Positions 25,898 through 40,800 of a DNA stretch of 64,000 bases are shown here, piece by piece. The DNA is from Anisakis pegreffii (lineage: Eukaryota > Nematoda > Chromadorea > Rhabditida > Anisakidae), in NCBI GenBank assembly GCA_035041965.1, contig JAPYMA010000736.1, positions 62,001 through 126,000 of the forward strand. The letters are read 5' to 3'. The translations under genes were made by a program, and so were the position numbers. The notes beneath the pieces were generated by a model. It did no database searches. It was given only the letters and a program-made list of their open reading frames with translations, and had not been told where the DNA came from. How positions within the stretch are numbered: position 1 is the stretch's first letter; each line of letters opens with the position of its first letter.

Positions 25898-28800
25898 ATG
25901 GAAGGCACTACTGCAGGCGAAAGCGCCGATATTACGAAGCGTATTACACGAACCGTCGTGACCCGCTCCAACTATGGCACCAGCTCAGTCTCTGGTGCCG
26001 AAGAAGCCGGAACCCTCGGCTACGGGTAAAATCTTAACCTTAAATTATCTGAAGCCGGATTATCTGACGAGAAATTATCATTATCACCGATCCAACTGAA
26101 CTAAAGTGAACCTTTCCGAGCGCTGTCGTCCACCTCAGTAGAGTTCTATCCATATAAGACCCCTCCGCCTCTCGTTGAGCCAAGATCCAGTCCGCTGCTA
26201 AGTATTAGTGGCCAGTTTGAGTAGCACTCTCGAAAGGAAACTTATTTGGGACTGACAATGGGTGCCCAAAGCTATATTAAGTCATTAACATTCACAAAAC
26301 ATCCAATCAGATCAGCTAGGCATCAGATCATTTGGCTCATACCAAATTATTCGTCCATTCAGTCGTTGATGCGCTTTCAAGCCCAGGGGCTCTGACTACA
26401 TCAATCAGCTGTTGCTGTGCTCAAATGCGCCCAAAAAAGTTCACCGGATAAATCTGTTAGCTTTGAAATCACCGGATAAACCCTTTGCTTACCAAAAAAA
26501 AATTTTTGGATGAATAAATATTTACACAGCCACATCCAACCAGCAGTCAACGTTCAGATCTAATCGCGAATCTCAGATAAATCCGTCAAAATCCCTAAAA
26601 AATCCCCAATAAAACCGCAAAAAGCGATCGCATAAATTTTGCTGCTTTGCCTTTTTTGGCGAATAAACAGACAAAAGGTGGATGATCGAAAAATCGAAAT
26701 TTTGTTTGTTCATATAAAATCACAATTTGGAAACCAAGCAAACAGCTGAGAGATAACTGATTTGGCTAAAAAATGCGGAATTTCAGTTCCATCTGGGAAA
26801 ACACTCAATATCAGATAGTGAAATTACTGGAGCTTCCCCACTTACCCAAACAAATCACCCACGAAATCAGCACAATTTCTCCTAGAAACAAACAAAATAC
26901 TTGACTATCACAACATTTCGTTCGAATAGCTAAAAAATAGAACACTTGAACAGACCTATTACTGTTATATCTGCTTCAGTTCATCCAAATTATCCTTCGT
27001 TTGAAAATATGTCTCAATTTCTTAAAAATTCCTCCGTTTCTTGGAACCATTTGGGAAAATCGCCTGGAAACACGAAACTAAAAACGGAAACAACGAAGGA
27101 ATGAGGGTTGAGGAGAAGCCTGATAAGCCCTCATGAAAACCCTCGTCAAAAAACTTCGAGGGTGCTGTAGAATCTAGTGGAAATTCTAAAAGGAAAGGGG
27201 ATTCTCAGACGGATTTAACGAGATTTGATAGATTCACCACTTGATAAATTCAGCGGGTCATTGACTGGCGGAGTCCTAACCAGTGGCGCACTCACTACTG
27301 GTGGAGCTGGGGCTGCTGCTCTGTCTCTTGCAACTGGTGCGGCTGCTGCTGGTGGTTTGAACGTGTCGTCGGTCTATGACACGGCGATCAGCTCTGAAAC
27401 GCTGTTGTCGACTGGATCAACGGGAAGTCTGGATCGTGTGCAAGGGGATTTGAGCAGCTTCCGACGCCGTATCGATGCGAACACCGAGGAACAACACGAG
27501 CATGCCAGTATGATGGCCGGTCTACAGCATAAGGTAGACTCTTTGCAGTTGGAACAAGTTTCACGCAAAATTTTCCATTGAGTACGATACCCGCTCACCT
27601 GGATTACCTGGTGTGGCAAGCAGCAGGCTATCAAACGTTTATAACGTTGCTGGCCATAATGCTCGCAATGTTTCTGGGCGCATTGTTTTAGCCTCAATTT
27701 ACGCCGTCACCCCGCTGGCTGGCTGGAGAGCAGGCCAACCGAACAAAACCGAGTAATTAATTAGTTGCCGTGAATACTTTGCATAATTACCATAATACCT
27801 GTTCACACGCATCATAATTGGAGCCAGTTTTTTCGTTGCTGCAGCAAATTCAAGGAAAATTTGAAGAAATCAGGCGATAGCAGCAGGACTCATAACAGAT
27901 TCCCTTAGAAAAGTTGCTGCTGCTGATATGAGTGGATAAAGATATTGAGGGATAAAGATATCGATAATGTTGACGGCCTCTCTAGGTGGAAGATTATCGT
28001 CGCAGAATCCGAGATATTGAGCGTCAAATCGCAGCTCAAAAATCGGATGAAGTGGTTTCGTTCAACATATCGGATACGGTCGAAACATGGACACCGCCGA
28101 TGACAGTCGTTGGAGGAACAACCGACCTTGAGTTTGCCGGACGTTTGGAAGAGGAACGCAGAAGGTACGAGTGTCTCCGAATCACATTTAATCATCCAAT
28201 CTGCTCAGATGCGGCCCTTGAAATGAACCGAACTATAGGAAATCAATGTTATGACTGAAAAAAGTTTAAAGCTTGTTTGAGCTGATTAACGGATATAAGG
28301 CCTAAACTTATCAGTTTTTAAACAAATACTTCATAGAAATGCTCATCAGTATTTAGAGTGAGCCAACTGATTGCCTCCCTCTCAGCATTATTATATCCTC
28401 ATTGCATTTAATAACTAATCTTCCAGGAATGAAGAATTGCGCATGCAAATCGCTCAGATACAAGCCGAAAATCAACGCATCCGTCAACAATTCGACACAC
28501 AACTGCAGGATAAAGAACGATCCTATCAAATCCGTGAAAGAGTAGGCATTTGATGAGCCCACATTGAAACAAAAATATTCCCCAAACTCAATCACAGTCA
28601 TTCAATGGAACCGCCTGTAACAAGGAATTAGCTAATGTTCAATCAGAATCTAGAGTTAATCCTCAAAAACGGTTTCAGTAAAACAGAAAAATCACTGAAA
28701 ACATTATTTGGGAGCTAACAAGCAAAAGTTCGATTAGAAAATTCGGCTAATCGACCGAACAGGTCTACTAACTTATTTCCGAAGAAGTGAACATTCAGGT

Positions 28801-31800
28801 GATCATGGGCGATCTTACAGCTTAGAGTGATCAAAATCACATTCAATACCTACGATTATCTGATAAAATCATAAAATTGATCACCACAAAGCAATTTTTA
28901 AAAAATTCCGGTGTGATATTCAGGCGACAGACTAGAGATTGATCAGTTAATCCAAGAAATCCACTAAAACAATTCAAAAAATTGCAGCATTTGGCACAGT
29001 ATTTGAGTGAAGAGCAGAAGAAAATGATGGATCTTTGGACTGAACTGCAACACGTACGTCGTCAGTGTTCTGACTACAAGGAGCAAACGCTTAGAGATCT
29101 GGCAAATCAACGTGAGGAATTCGCACGTGTAATGCGTAATATCGGCGGTATTTCACGTCAGCTGAGTGTGACCTATGATGTGAGTGCTTTATCCCCGATA
29201 ATCCCCGATAATCCCCAATAATCCCATCATTTGCCGAAAAATCTGCTCACCAAAAACTATCAAGAAGCTCTGTAAAAAAGCTAAACGGAGCATGCAATCT
29301 GTATCAAGCAAGAGATTTCACGGCTTTGAAATATTGAATTGAAAGGCCAAATAGTAGACCAAAGCATCGATAAAGTGACGGGTAGACGAGCAGGAACAAC
29401 AAATAAGGACTTGAGGATTTGCTATTTCAATATTTGCTATTTCCACGCGCATAACGCCAGAACTAATTTCCCAATACCCTCCGCGTTACCTCTCTGACAG
29501 CCACAAATTACCCGAAAAACGGGTAATAATCCCGTATGGGAATCCCTGGTCTGGCCTGTGAAAGTGAGTGGTTTTCAGGAGAGCGGTAAACCGGTTGGCC
29601 AAGATACAACAATGATTGAGGTCTTGCAACGTTTCCGTGATCAACAGGTTCTACCAGCTGGCGCGTCTATGGATGATTATGATGCCCTGATGAAGAAGTG
29701 CGCCCATCTCATTAAATCCATTAATTTATCGTCATTCAGATCCTCTGATCCCCTGATCCTCTGATGGAGATCCCCATAAGTGACACAACTTTTAAAGAGT
29801 TTTCTATTGCTTCAAGCAAAAAATTTACGAACTGATCCACTCTCACTGATTTGTCCACTTAAACTGATCAATCGATAAACTGATCGAGCAAGTGATCTTT
29901 TAGATATGAGGAAGCGATTGAGAGAATTGTACACTTCGAGGCAGGTGGCGACGACAGCGCTGGTAAGATTGCCGCACTTGAGGCAGAGCTGAGACGAACT
30001 AAAGACAGACTGGCCGAAAGTCAGGTTGGATTTAGAATTCAAATTCTCGATGGCTAGCTGATCTCGATGGCTGATTTTGAGCAGCAATCTTGCACTTGAA
30101 TCAGACAGAAAAATCTTCGTCACAAACTTCGCTTAACTAATTTTTTTGTGCATCCTTCAGGAAATACTCCAAAAACTCCACGAACTCACGAAGGAGTCCG
30201 GAAAAGACTTGGGCAAGAGAGCTCGCTCGCTATCACCATGTTCGTTTAACGGATTTGGATTTGGATTTGCTTCCTTACTTCCGATAGCTGCCTGTTTCGA
30301 AGGAAAACATCTGGGATGACAATAGTATCTGGGATTTCTGAATAGCAGGCAGGGAAAACTACTGCAGATATATTCGTCCAAGTGGCTAAAATATTATTGA
30401 TAAATTAAGTGACAATTGAAGGAATGAATTCATGAAGGATCATAGAAATACGTGGTCTGGCAGACCGTCGATACCCCTCAATCTCCCGCTACAGTAATTT
30501 GCTATTTCCACGCATAACGCCAGAACTGATTTCCCGATCCCCTCCGTTACCTCCCTGACAGCTCAGCCACAAATTACCCAAAAAATGGGTAATAATCCCG
30601 TATGGGAACCCTGGTCTGGCCTGTGCAAGTGATAGTAGAGGTGTGAAAGGTGTGAGCTTCAGCTGGAACGCACGTTCTACCATCGGAAGTGCTGCGCAAT
30701 GTCCGCTACGCAATTCGTAGCCGTGACACGGAGATTATGCAGTTGCAACGCAAGATGAAGAACGCGGATGCGCAGATCAACGAACTGGTGGCACGCTTTG
30801 AGAACACCGAGGAGGCCCGTCGAAGACTCGAGAGACAACTCAACGATGCCAAGAAGGACGTCGATGCGCAGTAAGCACTCATACTCGACGAATTTCCATC
30901 CTCTAACATTTTCGAGTAACCCAACACTTGATCAATAAGGAACTAGAACGATTTCCGATCATTTGAAAGTGATCTGAACCAAAATCGTGATCAATCAGAG
31001 CGATTTCTTGGCTACATCAAGGAAGCTACCTTACAAAAATTGCTGTCATCGTAGGTTGAACTTGATACAGATGAGTTTGCTTAGTTCTTAGTTCTAGAAG
31101 CAGCACTGAATTTCAAATATCCGATCACCAATGAGATCACATTCATAGAGATCGATATCGTGTCAGGGAAAAGGATGGGAAATTGATCCACGCGATTGAT
31201 TTACAATTTTTGGAAAACTGATCAAATCAATGATTGATTTTGCAGAGCCAAAGCAGTGGAAGATGCGACTCGTGAGATTCGTCGTCTGGAGGAGCGTTTA
31301 CGTACCGCCGACTCGGACAAGACTGTCTCAGAGAATGCTCGTAAGCAACTCGAAGACGAAATCCGTCGTATGAAGATGTACGTGAGATATCCTTTAGTAC
31401 TTCAATAAAATAAGCATTCCATTGAAGAAATACAGTCTAAGAATAGCCAGTCCTTCAAGCAATCAACTGAAAATGAGAGTTACGGCAATCTGAAGGCTTC
31501 ATCCCCAAAAAACACCTTTCAAGATGTATTACCACGAATTAATGATCAGCAAATATGGCGATAACGTTTATCCATCTCGAAATTGTTTCAAACCCTCCAG
31601 ATTTAACAACCTCCTTGTGGATCCTTAAGGATTTGATGAGTAATCTTACTTAATTTCAGCTTACTCGATCAAACGGTCGCAGATGGTGAGCGTAAAGCTC
31701 TCGAAGATGCCGAAAATCAAATGCGTCTTCTCGAGGACGACTACAAGAGTCGGTGAGTACTAATAGCCTCCTACTACAGGATAAAAACGGATTTTGATTG

Positions 31801-34800
31801 TGTGAAATGGAGTTTGCAAGAGGGAATATTAAAGATGAAAGAAAGATGATCACAGAACATGAGTGGATTCATATCAATCGGTTAATTTTCCATTTTTAGA
31901 ATCACCGAGCTGACACGTAAGATCGATGTGCTACAAGACGACAACAAACGTCTGAAGGGTGATCTTGCTGGTGTGAAGGATAAATTCCGCAATCTGGAGA
32001 TCGAATACAATTCAACAATTCGCAAGATTGACGAAAAGGGTAAGTCATAAGAACGGCGTCTTTAAGCAGATCTAGATTCAGAAGGAACACAATATTTGGT
32101 GAAACTTCTCAGCAAATTAGTTGATCAAGTCGGGTGATTTGATAGAATTTAGTGGGTCTAGTCAGCATTATTGAGAATCAATCGATCACTTCCGCTTGAT
32201 CAGTAAATCACCTAATACATTTCCTACCGGAACTCAGCAAATTCCACTGTCATGGAGAGTAATTTTGGGAAGTAATACTGCCACTAAAGCGATTTATAAC
32301 CACGGTAAAACACTGAAAATGAGACTAATAGCAATCTAAGGGCTCAAACAAACCCAAAAAATGGGCAATCCTTCACCATACGACTGGAACCATGGACAAC
32401 ACGAAAATGTTTATGTTTCTGTAGGATACTCACTTAACGTTTGGATGGATTTTCAGATCAAGCGCTCAGGAATCTCGAGAACCTGAAGGGAGATTTGCTC
32501 AAGGACTTGGAGAATCAACGGGCTCGTTTCGATGCGGTCACCAGCGAGTTGGACAACTTGCAGTCCAACTTCAGCACGACCACCAAGAATACGGTGGCCA
32601 TCGAGATGACCGTTAAGGAGATCAAGCAACAACGTGACGATATCACAAGGCAGAAGGACGACCTGGCCAAGCAGTTGGCCGACGTTCTACACAAAATGGA
32701 TGTGGAGATTAAGAAGCGTGAGGAAATCGAGAAAGCTAGTCTCAGTACGTTGATTAGCTCAATTCTCACGCTTACGCTCAGATCCCATTCCCTAAAAACT
32801 ATATTTGAGGAGAAGCATTGGTCTTACAAGTAGGCATCAAATATGGGTCAGTTAGAATGATAGTCAGGATGCAACGGTCAACAAAATCTGTTGCCGCATA
32901 GGACTTGAGCGGCAACGTGATGTTCTGATTTCTGCTTGAAATTCAGATATTGTGAGGAATTCACAAACGTTTTTCGAACTCAGTACCCTTCCACAAGCTT
33001 AAATGGAGCTTGAATGCCAACTTTCTGGACATCTTAATAGCCCAATCTGGCTAGATGCTGAGGAACTATCAGCTAGAAACGACTATCAGTTTCGTGGAAT
33101 CCAACAAGAGCAGGGAATGTCTTTTCAGGACAAGCCGATGAAATCGAGAAGCTCAAGACAAAGTTGACTGATTACGAGAATCAAGTGATGGGATTGAGAC
33201 GTCACAATGACGAATTGGACACTCAACTGAAGACAAGTCAAGCCAAGATCACCACGTTGGAGAACTCGATCGCGTCGGCTCAGAAGGAAATCGCTAAACT
33301 AACCGAGCTGAACTCGAGATTACAGAAAGAAAAGAATGACATAATGAGGTGCGCACAAACTCATTTGCTAACTCAAACTGCTTTCGCTGAATTCTATCCG
33401 AACGACTGATACCATAGAAATACTGGAACGGAAAGGAGACCAGTTGATTTTTAATGCGTCGCCCGCAAAAAATTCCGTCGAATGCCTATTCCAGACCCAA
33501 ATTGAGTTCAATCGAGTGCGATGATTAGATTTTGACAATACTCACAACACATTTATCCCAACTTAAGAGATTCCTCTGACCACAACAAATTCCTCATCAC
33601 GTTTCCTACGGCGTACATCAGCGATCTAAATTACAAGCTACAATGGCAAAACCCCAATGAAGCCTTGCAACAATCATATGAAGCCTTCGAACCGAATCCG
33701 TGGCTTGAGTGGTTCAATTAAACGGGGTTTGAGCAGGCTTCATGCCACAAGCTAGGACAACTTATTACAAAATTTGATTAGCCGAATATCTGTGATTAGC
33801 CAAATCTGTCATTTTTAGTGCCAAGCAAAAGGCTGACGTCGAATTGGATGCATTACGAGATCGGGTGCGTAAACTGGAGCAGGAGGTGGAGAAACTTCGC
33901 AATGAAACCCAGGTGGCACACGACAACGAGGAACGTGCTAAGGCAGCGTTAAAGGAGGAAACCAATAAGGTGTATCTGCTCGAGCGTGAACTGCAAGAGG
34001 CTAAAGCTGAAATTGAGGCATTGAAGAGTGAGTGATTGATCGAAATTCGATCCCTTTCAAGCCCAGAAATCCATCGATTTTGGCTCACACCAGCACAGGA
34101 ACAGAAGGAAAAGGCGCAAATTGGGTTGAGAAAATTTTGTGAAGGAAATCTTAAAAATTCGAACAAACCAAAAAAATTAAAATTGAAAAAGATATGAAAC
34201 TGCAGAAGAAAACATCATGTTGAACCGAAACCATTGAAAGAGTAATATGAGAGATAGTAATCCTTCACATGGATCTTCGGATAAGATTTACAATCTAGTG
34301 GCCACGGCGACCTGTTCGGATAAAACTGCAATGTCTAGGACAACAGTGTCAGAGATGATGTCCAATGACTTGTGGACAATTTTCAGGACGACTCGGTCAA
34401 CTGGATCAAGAGAGTAAAGATAGATTGGAGTCTGCACTACGTACCACCAAAGGACCATCAGGTAAGCATGATGAAAATGCGCTCAAGTGATTCAAAAATC
34501 TTAAGGAAAGAGGGAATTTTAGAAAAACTGGGGATATAACTGCAGATATTTCAAAATAATCCTCTTTTGTCGACTCAAGATTTTATCAGTTAGAAAATCA
34601 TGCGATCATGATCAATCGGTTTACAGAGAGAGGTGATGTATACGAAACCACTGAAATCACCGAGATTCGACTCAAGGAAGTTGGTGATAAATACAAAATG
34701 GATTTGGAGAAACTCGAGAATGAGCGGGTATCGTTCGTTGAAATCCATTTCTGATACAGATGATGCAGAAGATCAATCATCAGACGATTGTTTTGAGGAG

Positions 34801-37800
34801 ATCAATCACAAAAATGATTAGGATATGAGTTATGAAGCATTTTAGAGGATCATCACACGATGTTTTTAAACATTCAATGAAATGAGCTGCTGATACAAAG
34901 CAGTTAGTTGTTGCATTCATAGCTAACATATATCTCTGATCGTAATCAAGAAGAAGCCAGCCGACATAACTATAACCAGGTTAACTCGAGAATGAACGGG
35001 TATCGTTCGTTGAAATCCATTTTGCTACAGACGATGCAGAAGATCAATCATCAGATGACAATTTGAGGGCCTTAAAATGATTAGGATATGAGTTAGGAAG
35101 CATTTTAGAGGATAGGATATTCACACGATGACTGACCTACTAGCGAAACGATTGATGGTTTGGCTTGAAGTGAATTGATCACAATCGGTTTCAGGATGAA
35201 TTGCTCAGACGTCTGCAACTGCTACAAGATGAACTGGTCGAGAAAACACGCACAATCGAGCGTCAGGCCGGTGAAATTGATGAGTTGAAACGTCAGTATG
35301 AGAACGAGATCGAGCGTTTGAAGGCCGAAATCGCAAATCTTGTGACAAAGCATCGTAACGAATTGGACGATGAACGTGATCAACATGCACGGGTAAGTAG
35401 AGCTTTTTAGTAGGCTTCTCAAAATCGCAAATTTAACAGCTTCTGACCTAGCATTCGTCACTTGAACTGGCTTATTTTAAATGATATTGTTGAGAAGAAC
35501 AGACGACAAAATCAGAAGTTAGATGAAGCGAAAAGCATTAAATCAAGGTTTAAATCATATTGATCATGAAACATCAACTGATCAATAAGCTGATTGATCG
35601 CAAAACAACTGATTTAGGTTGATCCAGCTGAAAGTTTGCATTCAGAACTCAAAATCGCCTCTGAAGACGAGGAAAGTATTGTGTAAAAACTTCGGCTCCA
35701 TCTGAGATCTCTAGGTTCTAGGATAAGTTTCATGAGGATTTGACGAAGCCGCTTGTATCTTTGCAGGAAATCGAAGCGCTCAAAGCCGCTGAGGAGGAAT
35801 TACTGGCCAAGATCGCAACACTAGAGAAGAAACTCATCGATGCGTTGGATAGACAGAAGACACTCGAGAAGGAGGTTGAGGACTGGGAGCAGAAGTACGA
35901 GGCAACCATCCGGGAGCTGCAGAAAGTTCGTGATGAACTCGAGATGGTTCGTCTGGATGCAGAAAAGGTATTCGAGTGCATACGATGAATTTCAATTTAG
36001 GAATTTTAAAAAAATGAATTTGCAGCATCATGGATCACGGATTTTTTAAAATTTATGAATTCTTAAATACTTATCCATGAATTTCAACTTTATTTTATGA
36101 ATGCAACAGTGAAAATTTTTGTTCACAAAGATCACAAAGACGACAAAATCAGAAGCTGAATGAAGCGAAAAGCATTGATTTAAATCATATTGATCAGGAA
36201 ACATCATGGTATCGATAAGTTAGATCATCATAGATCAAGGGATCATCAAGGGTTCATGGGATCATCATAGATTCATACATTTAAGGATATAATTCGGTTG
36301 AACTGTAAGGCAGCATCTCAAGAGTTCCTCTGTTTTCACTCGATTCATTAAAGGAAAATGAATCTGAACTGAACATTTCCATGTGATTCTCTTAAGATCG
36401 CAAGCGAGCTAGGTATTCGTGAGTACAGCGGCACCAATGAGATTTATCACTGAAATGATAGAAAACTCGATTCGGAACGATCGAAGATGAAAACCTGACG
36501 TTTCAATCAGTACAAGCAAAATATGGAAACGCCTGTTGATAGATGATCATTCAGGAAATTGAGAAACTGAAGAGTGAAGCGTACAAGCTGCAAACTGAAG
36601 TGAAAACACTCGAGGCTACAAACGATACCCTGAAAACACAGCTTGCCTCGGCTAACGATCGTATCACATCGCTTAACCGTACTATCAACGAGCAAACCGC
36701 TAAGATTCGTGAACGTAAGCTGCATTGATAGATTATTTTGAATGATATTGTGGTTACACTTGAGGGCGATTTGCAGAGAACTCAGTGAATTTGCAATGTT
36801 TTGAGCAATATTTTTAAAGCATAACATTGTGTTTCCATCATGGATTCTTGAAGATCCAGCAGAGTCTTCTCACAGATCATTTGGCATTTGAAACTATTCG
36901 CTAGGCATTCAAGTTCTAGCAGACCTTAGAAAACCTTCTAACAGACCTTATGCCGGAAGACCCTAAATCCGGTCGAGTGTTTCAGTCGGTGCAACCGTTC
37001 GCCGATTGGAAGAGGAAGTCGCAGATGCTAAGGCTACTGTGGCAACACTTGAGGGCGATCTGGAGAGAACTCAGTCTCGTTTGAACACTGTAGAGGAACA
37101 ATACAACGTGGCCCAGCTCGAGAACAACAAGCTACGTGCCGAAATCGATACACTCAACAGACAGATTGATGTGCTGAAGGTGAGCCTTAACTCATTGCTC
37201 ACCTGAAATTATTTTTGGGAAGAGAGACTGAAATTAAAATTTCGGCGGTCGGTTCGTGAACAAATCTCACAGAAATGGAGAAGTGCGTGATCCTTTGAAG
37301 GATATGTGGGATCTTATGTGGGATAATCGGAGCCATTCGGATTCTAGTTGATTGATGGAGTTTTCAGAACACGAACGCATCACAAGTGAGCGAAATCGAG
37401 CGCCTCAAGAAGAAGGTCACCCAGCTCACCGATATCAACAAGCAACAGACCGATGAGATCGACAAACTCCGAACTGAGGTTCGAAAAAGTTTCAAATTTC
37501 AAATTTCACGCTCACATCGGATCTCAGTGTTGAGCTATACAAAGAAGATTAGTTCCAAAACCAATCAGATCAATCAGATCAAATGAATTTATCCGGATCG
37601 ACTTGGACGTCAACAATCCTCTATTATGATGACTGTTTTTTGGTCGCAATCGCTAAAATTACGGGATTTTTTCCAAAAAGCTTCCAATATTCTGTTGAAG
37701 AATGAACCATCTGCAATCGCTGAGATTCTTCAGTTTCTTATGTAGTCCTGAGGGATTCAAGATAATCCACGTCATGATCTCATCGTAACGTTTCAGCGCG

Positions 37801-40800
37801 ATCAATTGGATAAGGCATACCGCGAGAAGGCCAAACAAGTCGACCAATTGACCGATCATGTGAAGACATTGGAAAGCCGAATCGACCGTATGCGTGCTGA
37901 AATTCAGACTCTGTCTGATAAGGTGAGACACGAAAAGAGCCGAGAAGATTTCCACGTCCACTAGAATTAATTCTAACAAAATATTATTTTACATCAATGC
38001 TCAAAGCCAACTGATTGTAGCCTGGAAACTATAGTAACCTGAAGATATTCGAAGCTAAATCCTACTGTCAAGCAAACTAAGCCAGCAATGGAGCACTCTT
38101 GATGGTACCACCTGAAATTGTGCGTGAATTTCAGGTGATCACCCTTCAAACCGAACGCGATTCACTCAAGAACGAGGTCAACAAACTACAACAAGAGTTG
38201 CAATTCACCAAGGATCAACTGCAACGCAAGACCGACGAGTTCCATACGGCACTGAACGACTTGGCGAATGCGCATCGTACGGCCGAGGAAGGACGTGTGA
38301 ATGCCTTGCAGGATCTGGAGAGCAAAAAGTTCGAAATCAGCGATTTGCAGGTATCCAAATCAGTATCTCTTGAAGCTTTTGAAATGATTGGGATAGGTAG
38401 GTCACTGACAATGAGCTGGATCGCTCGCTAAATTTTGCTTAATGAATGCAAACTCTCCCCATTTGCATTTGCAAATCTCAGATATAATTCTGAAACCAAA
38501 AGTCTGATGTGCGGTGTGTTTTGGGCCAGGAAATCTCACGAATTTGCAACGTATCTGGGCTGCAAATAGTAAATCTAGGATTCTGAAGCAACAAAAATAC
38601 ATTTAGAATGGAGACGACCACAAAAAGCAACCACCACAATGAATAGTTTCATCTGAAGAGGCTGGATATTAAGCCAATCGCTCATGAAACTTGTTAGGAG
38701 CCAGGGAATTTTTGAGGCTAAATCCTGCCTGATCAGACTGGGAGCTATTAGAGTTTGAAATATCCGCTTACAATCTCGTTTGCAGTCCCGTCTCGACAAT
38801 GCAGAGCAACGCTTGGCCGCTCTTCAACAAGAATACCTGAATGTGGACAGAGAACGTGATATGTTGAATGATTCAATGAGACGATTCCAATCGGTAGTGA
38901 GCCGTACGGTTATGCCGGAAGGAGGTCAGTCCTGCCCTCGAGTCTGGCTTGAAAGCGCCTCGCCAATATAATCTTTATCGCACTGGCTAGTTCCTCACGA
39001 CGATTACCTGAGAGCCTCACATGAAATGCTGCCAAGAGCCTAGAGTGCATAAAATTCACTAGACAGATGTTTTGCTGGTGAAGTTTCGCGAGAGACTGTA
39101 GCACTGTGATTTCAGGTCGGCTAAAAATTTGATTTCAGGTCGTGTTGATGTGCAAACAATCGATGTCCACGTGCAGAAACTGCTGTCGAGAATCGATAAA
39201 CTTGAAAGAGAAAGGGTACGTTCAAGAGCAAATGGCTCATCGATATTCTCTAGCCAAATTGGATTTGAGAAAGCCGACGAAACTGCCGTGAATTGTAACG
39301 AACACAAGGGATTTGGACACAAAACCGTGGCTGGAGACCGCTGTTAATACAACGAAACCTAAATTGTTGTCATTCTAAACAAAATTGATACAAAACCAAA
39401 TTTTCAAGATGAGAGGAAACTCATAAAACTCGTAGATACATTTAGAATGGAGACGACCATATAAGGCAACCACAATGAATAATTTCATCTGAAGAGGCTG
39501 ACTATTAAGCCAATCGCTCGTAAAACTTGCTAGGAGCCAGGGAATTTTTGAGGCTAAATCCAGCTCGATCAGACCAGCAGCTGCTAGAGTCCGATATATT
39601 CCGCTCACAGTCCCGTTTTAATCCCGTCTCTAAAATGCAGAGCAACGCTTGACCACTCTCTAACAAGACACCTGAATGTCGCTAGTGAGATCTAGCGAGT
39701 TTTGTGAAATCCCATTGAATAGTTGTTCGTAAATATTTCCAGAATGAATATCGTGACTCGTTGGGTCGCATGAAGCAAAAGACCGGCGATACGTATGCTG
39801 TGACCACGCACGAAACACTCTACAAATCTGTTGAGGACCGCATCACTGATGCACAAGACGGTATGACTCTGCCATTAAAATCACTATGATTCAATTTTCG
39901 AACATGCTGGAGAACTCACAAATGTTTTACAGTCTTTGCTAAGCCTCACGCTTACGATTAGCGCAGCAGCTCTTGTCCAGATTATAAGCGCATAACTTGA
40001 AGCCAACCAATTTGAAACATCTCATCATAATATTGAAGACTTGTCTCATGGTAACAGGGAAGACTTGGGTGCCCTATCCGTTCCGGAAAAGTGGAATCCC
40101 TTCCGAATGATTCGTAAATTTAAGCTGATCGTGTTTTGTTGAAAACGAAAGCCTTAAGGTTCAATTAAGGCTCAATTTGGGATCAATATGAGCATGAAGA
40201 AGTTTGTTTGAAATTGCAGAAGCATGATAGAGAACTCACAAATGTTTATTTGCAAATTTATAGAGAAACGAAGTGCTGAAGCAAAATTGGCATCCGCCAA
40301 ACAACTTCTTCGCTCACAGGAAGAAGCACTCAAGCTACGCGACGATGAGCGCCGTCAGATGAAGTCGAAAATTGTGGCGTTCGAATTGGAGACCCGTGGA
40401 AAAGAGGCTCAAATCAGACATCTTAACGTCAGTTCCACTGATTCCGTGTTCACTATATAATATGTTTAAGCTTAGTAATGAGAATTCTGGCTACAATACA
40501 GCCGATTACGCTTAATTCTATCACTAAGTTAGCTCAAGCTTGGGGTTTGAAGGTGATTAAGTCCCAAATTCGATTGGGAAATGACCGTCATCACTGATTG
40601 GATCATAAAATCACTGATTCGAATCGTTCAAAAGCACTGATCGCAATCAAAAGTTCGGAAATTTATCGAAATAGTCGAATAGCGATAAAGCTTTCAATCA
40701 GTGAGATTAGTTGAATGAAACATTCGCTGAGCATGTTGAGGGGATTGAAACATTTTTGCTTGAAACAACGCTAACATGAAAACTGACAGACTTGGAGTAG

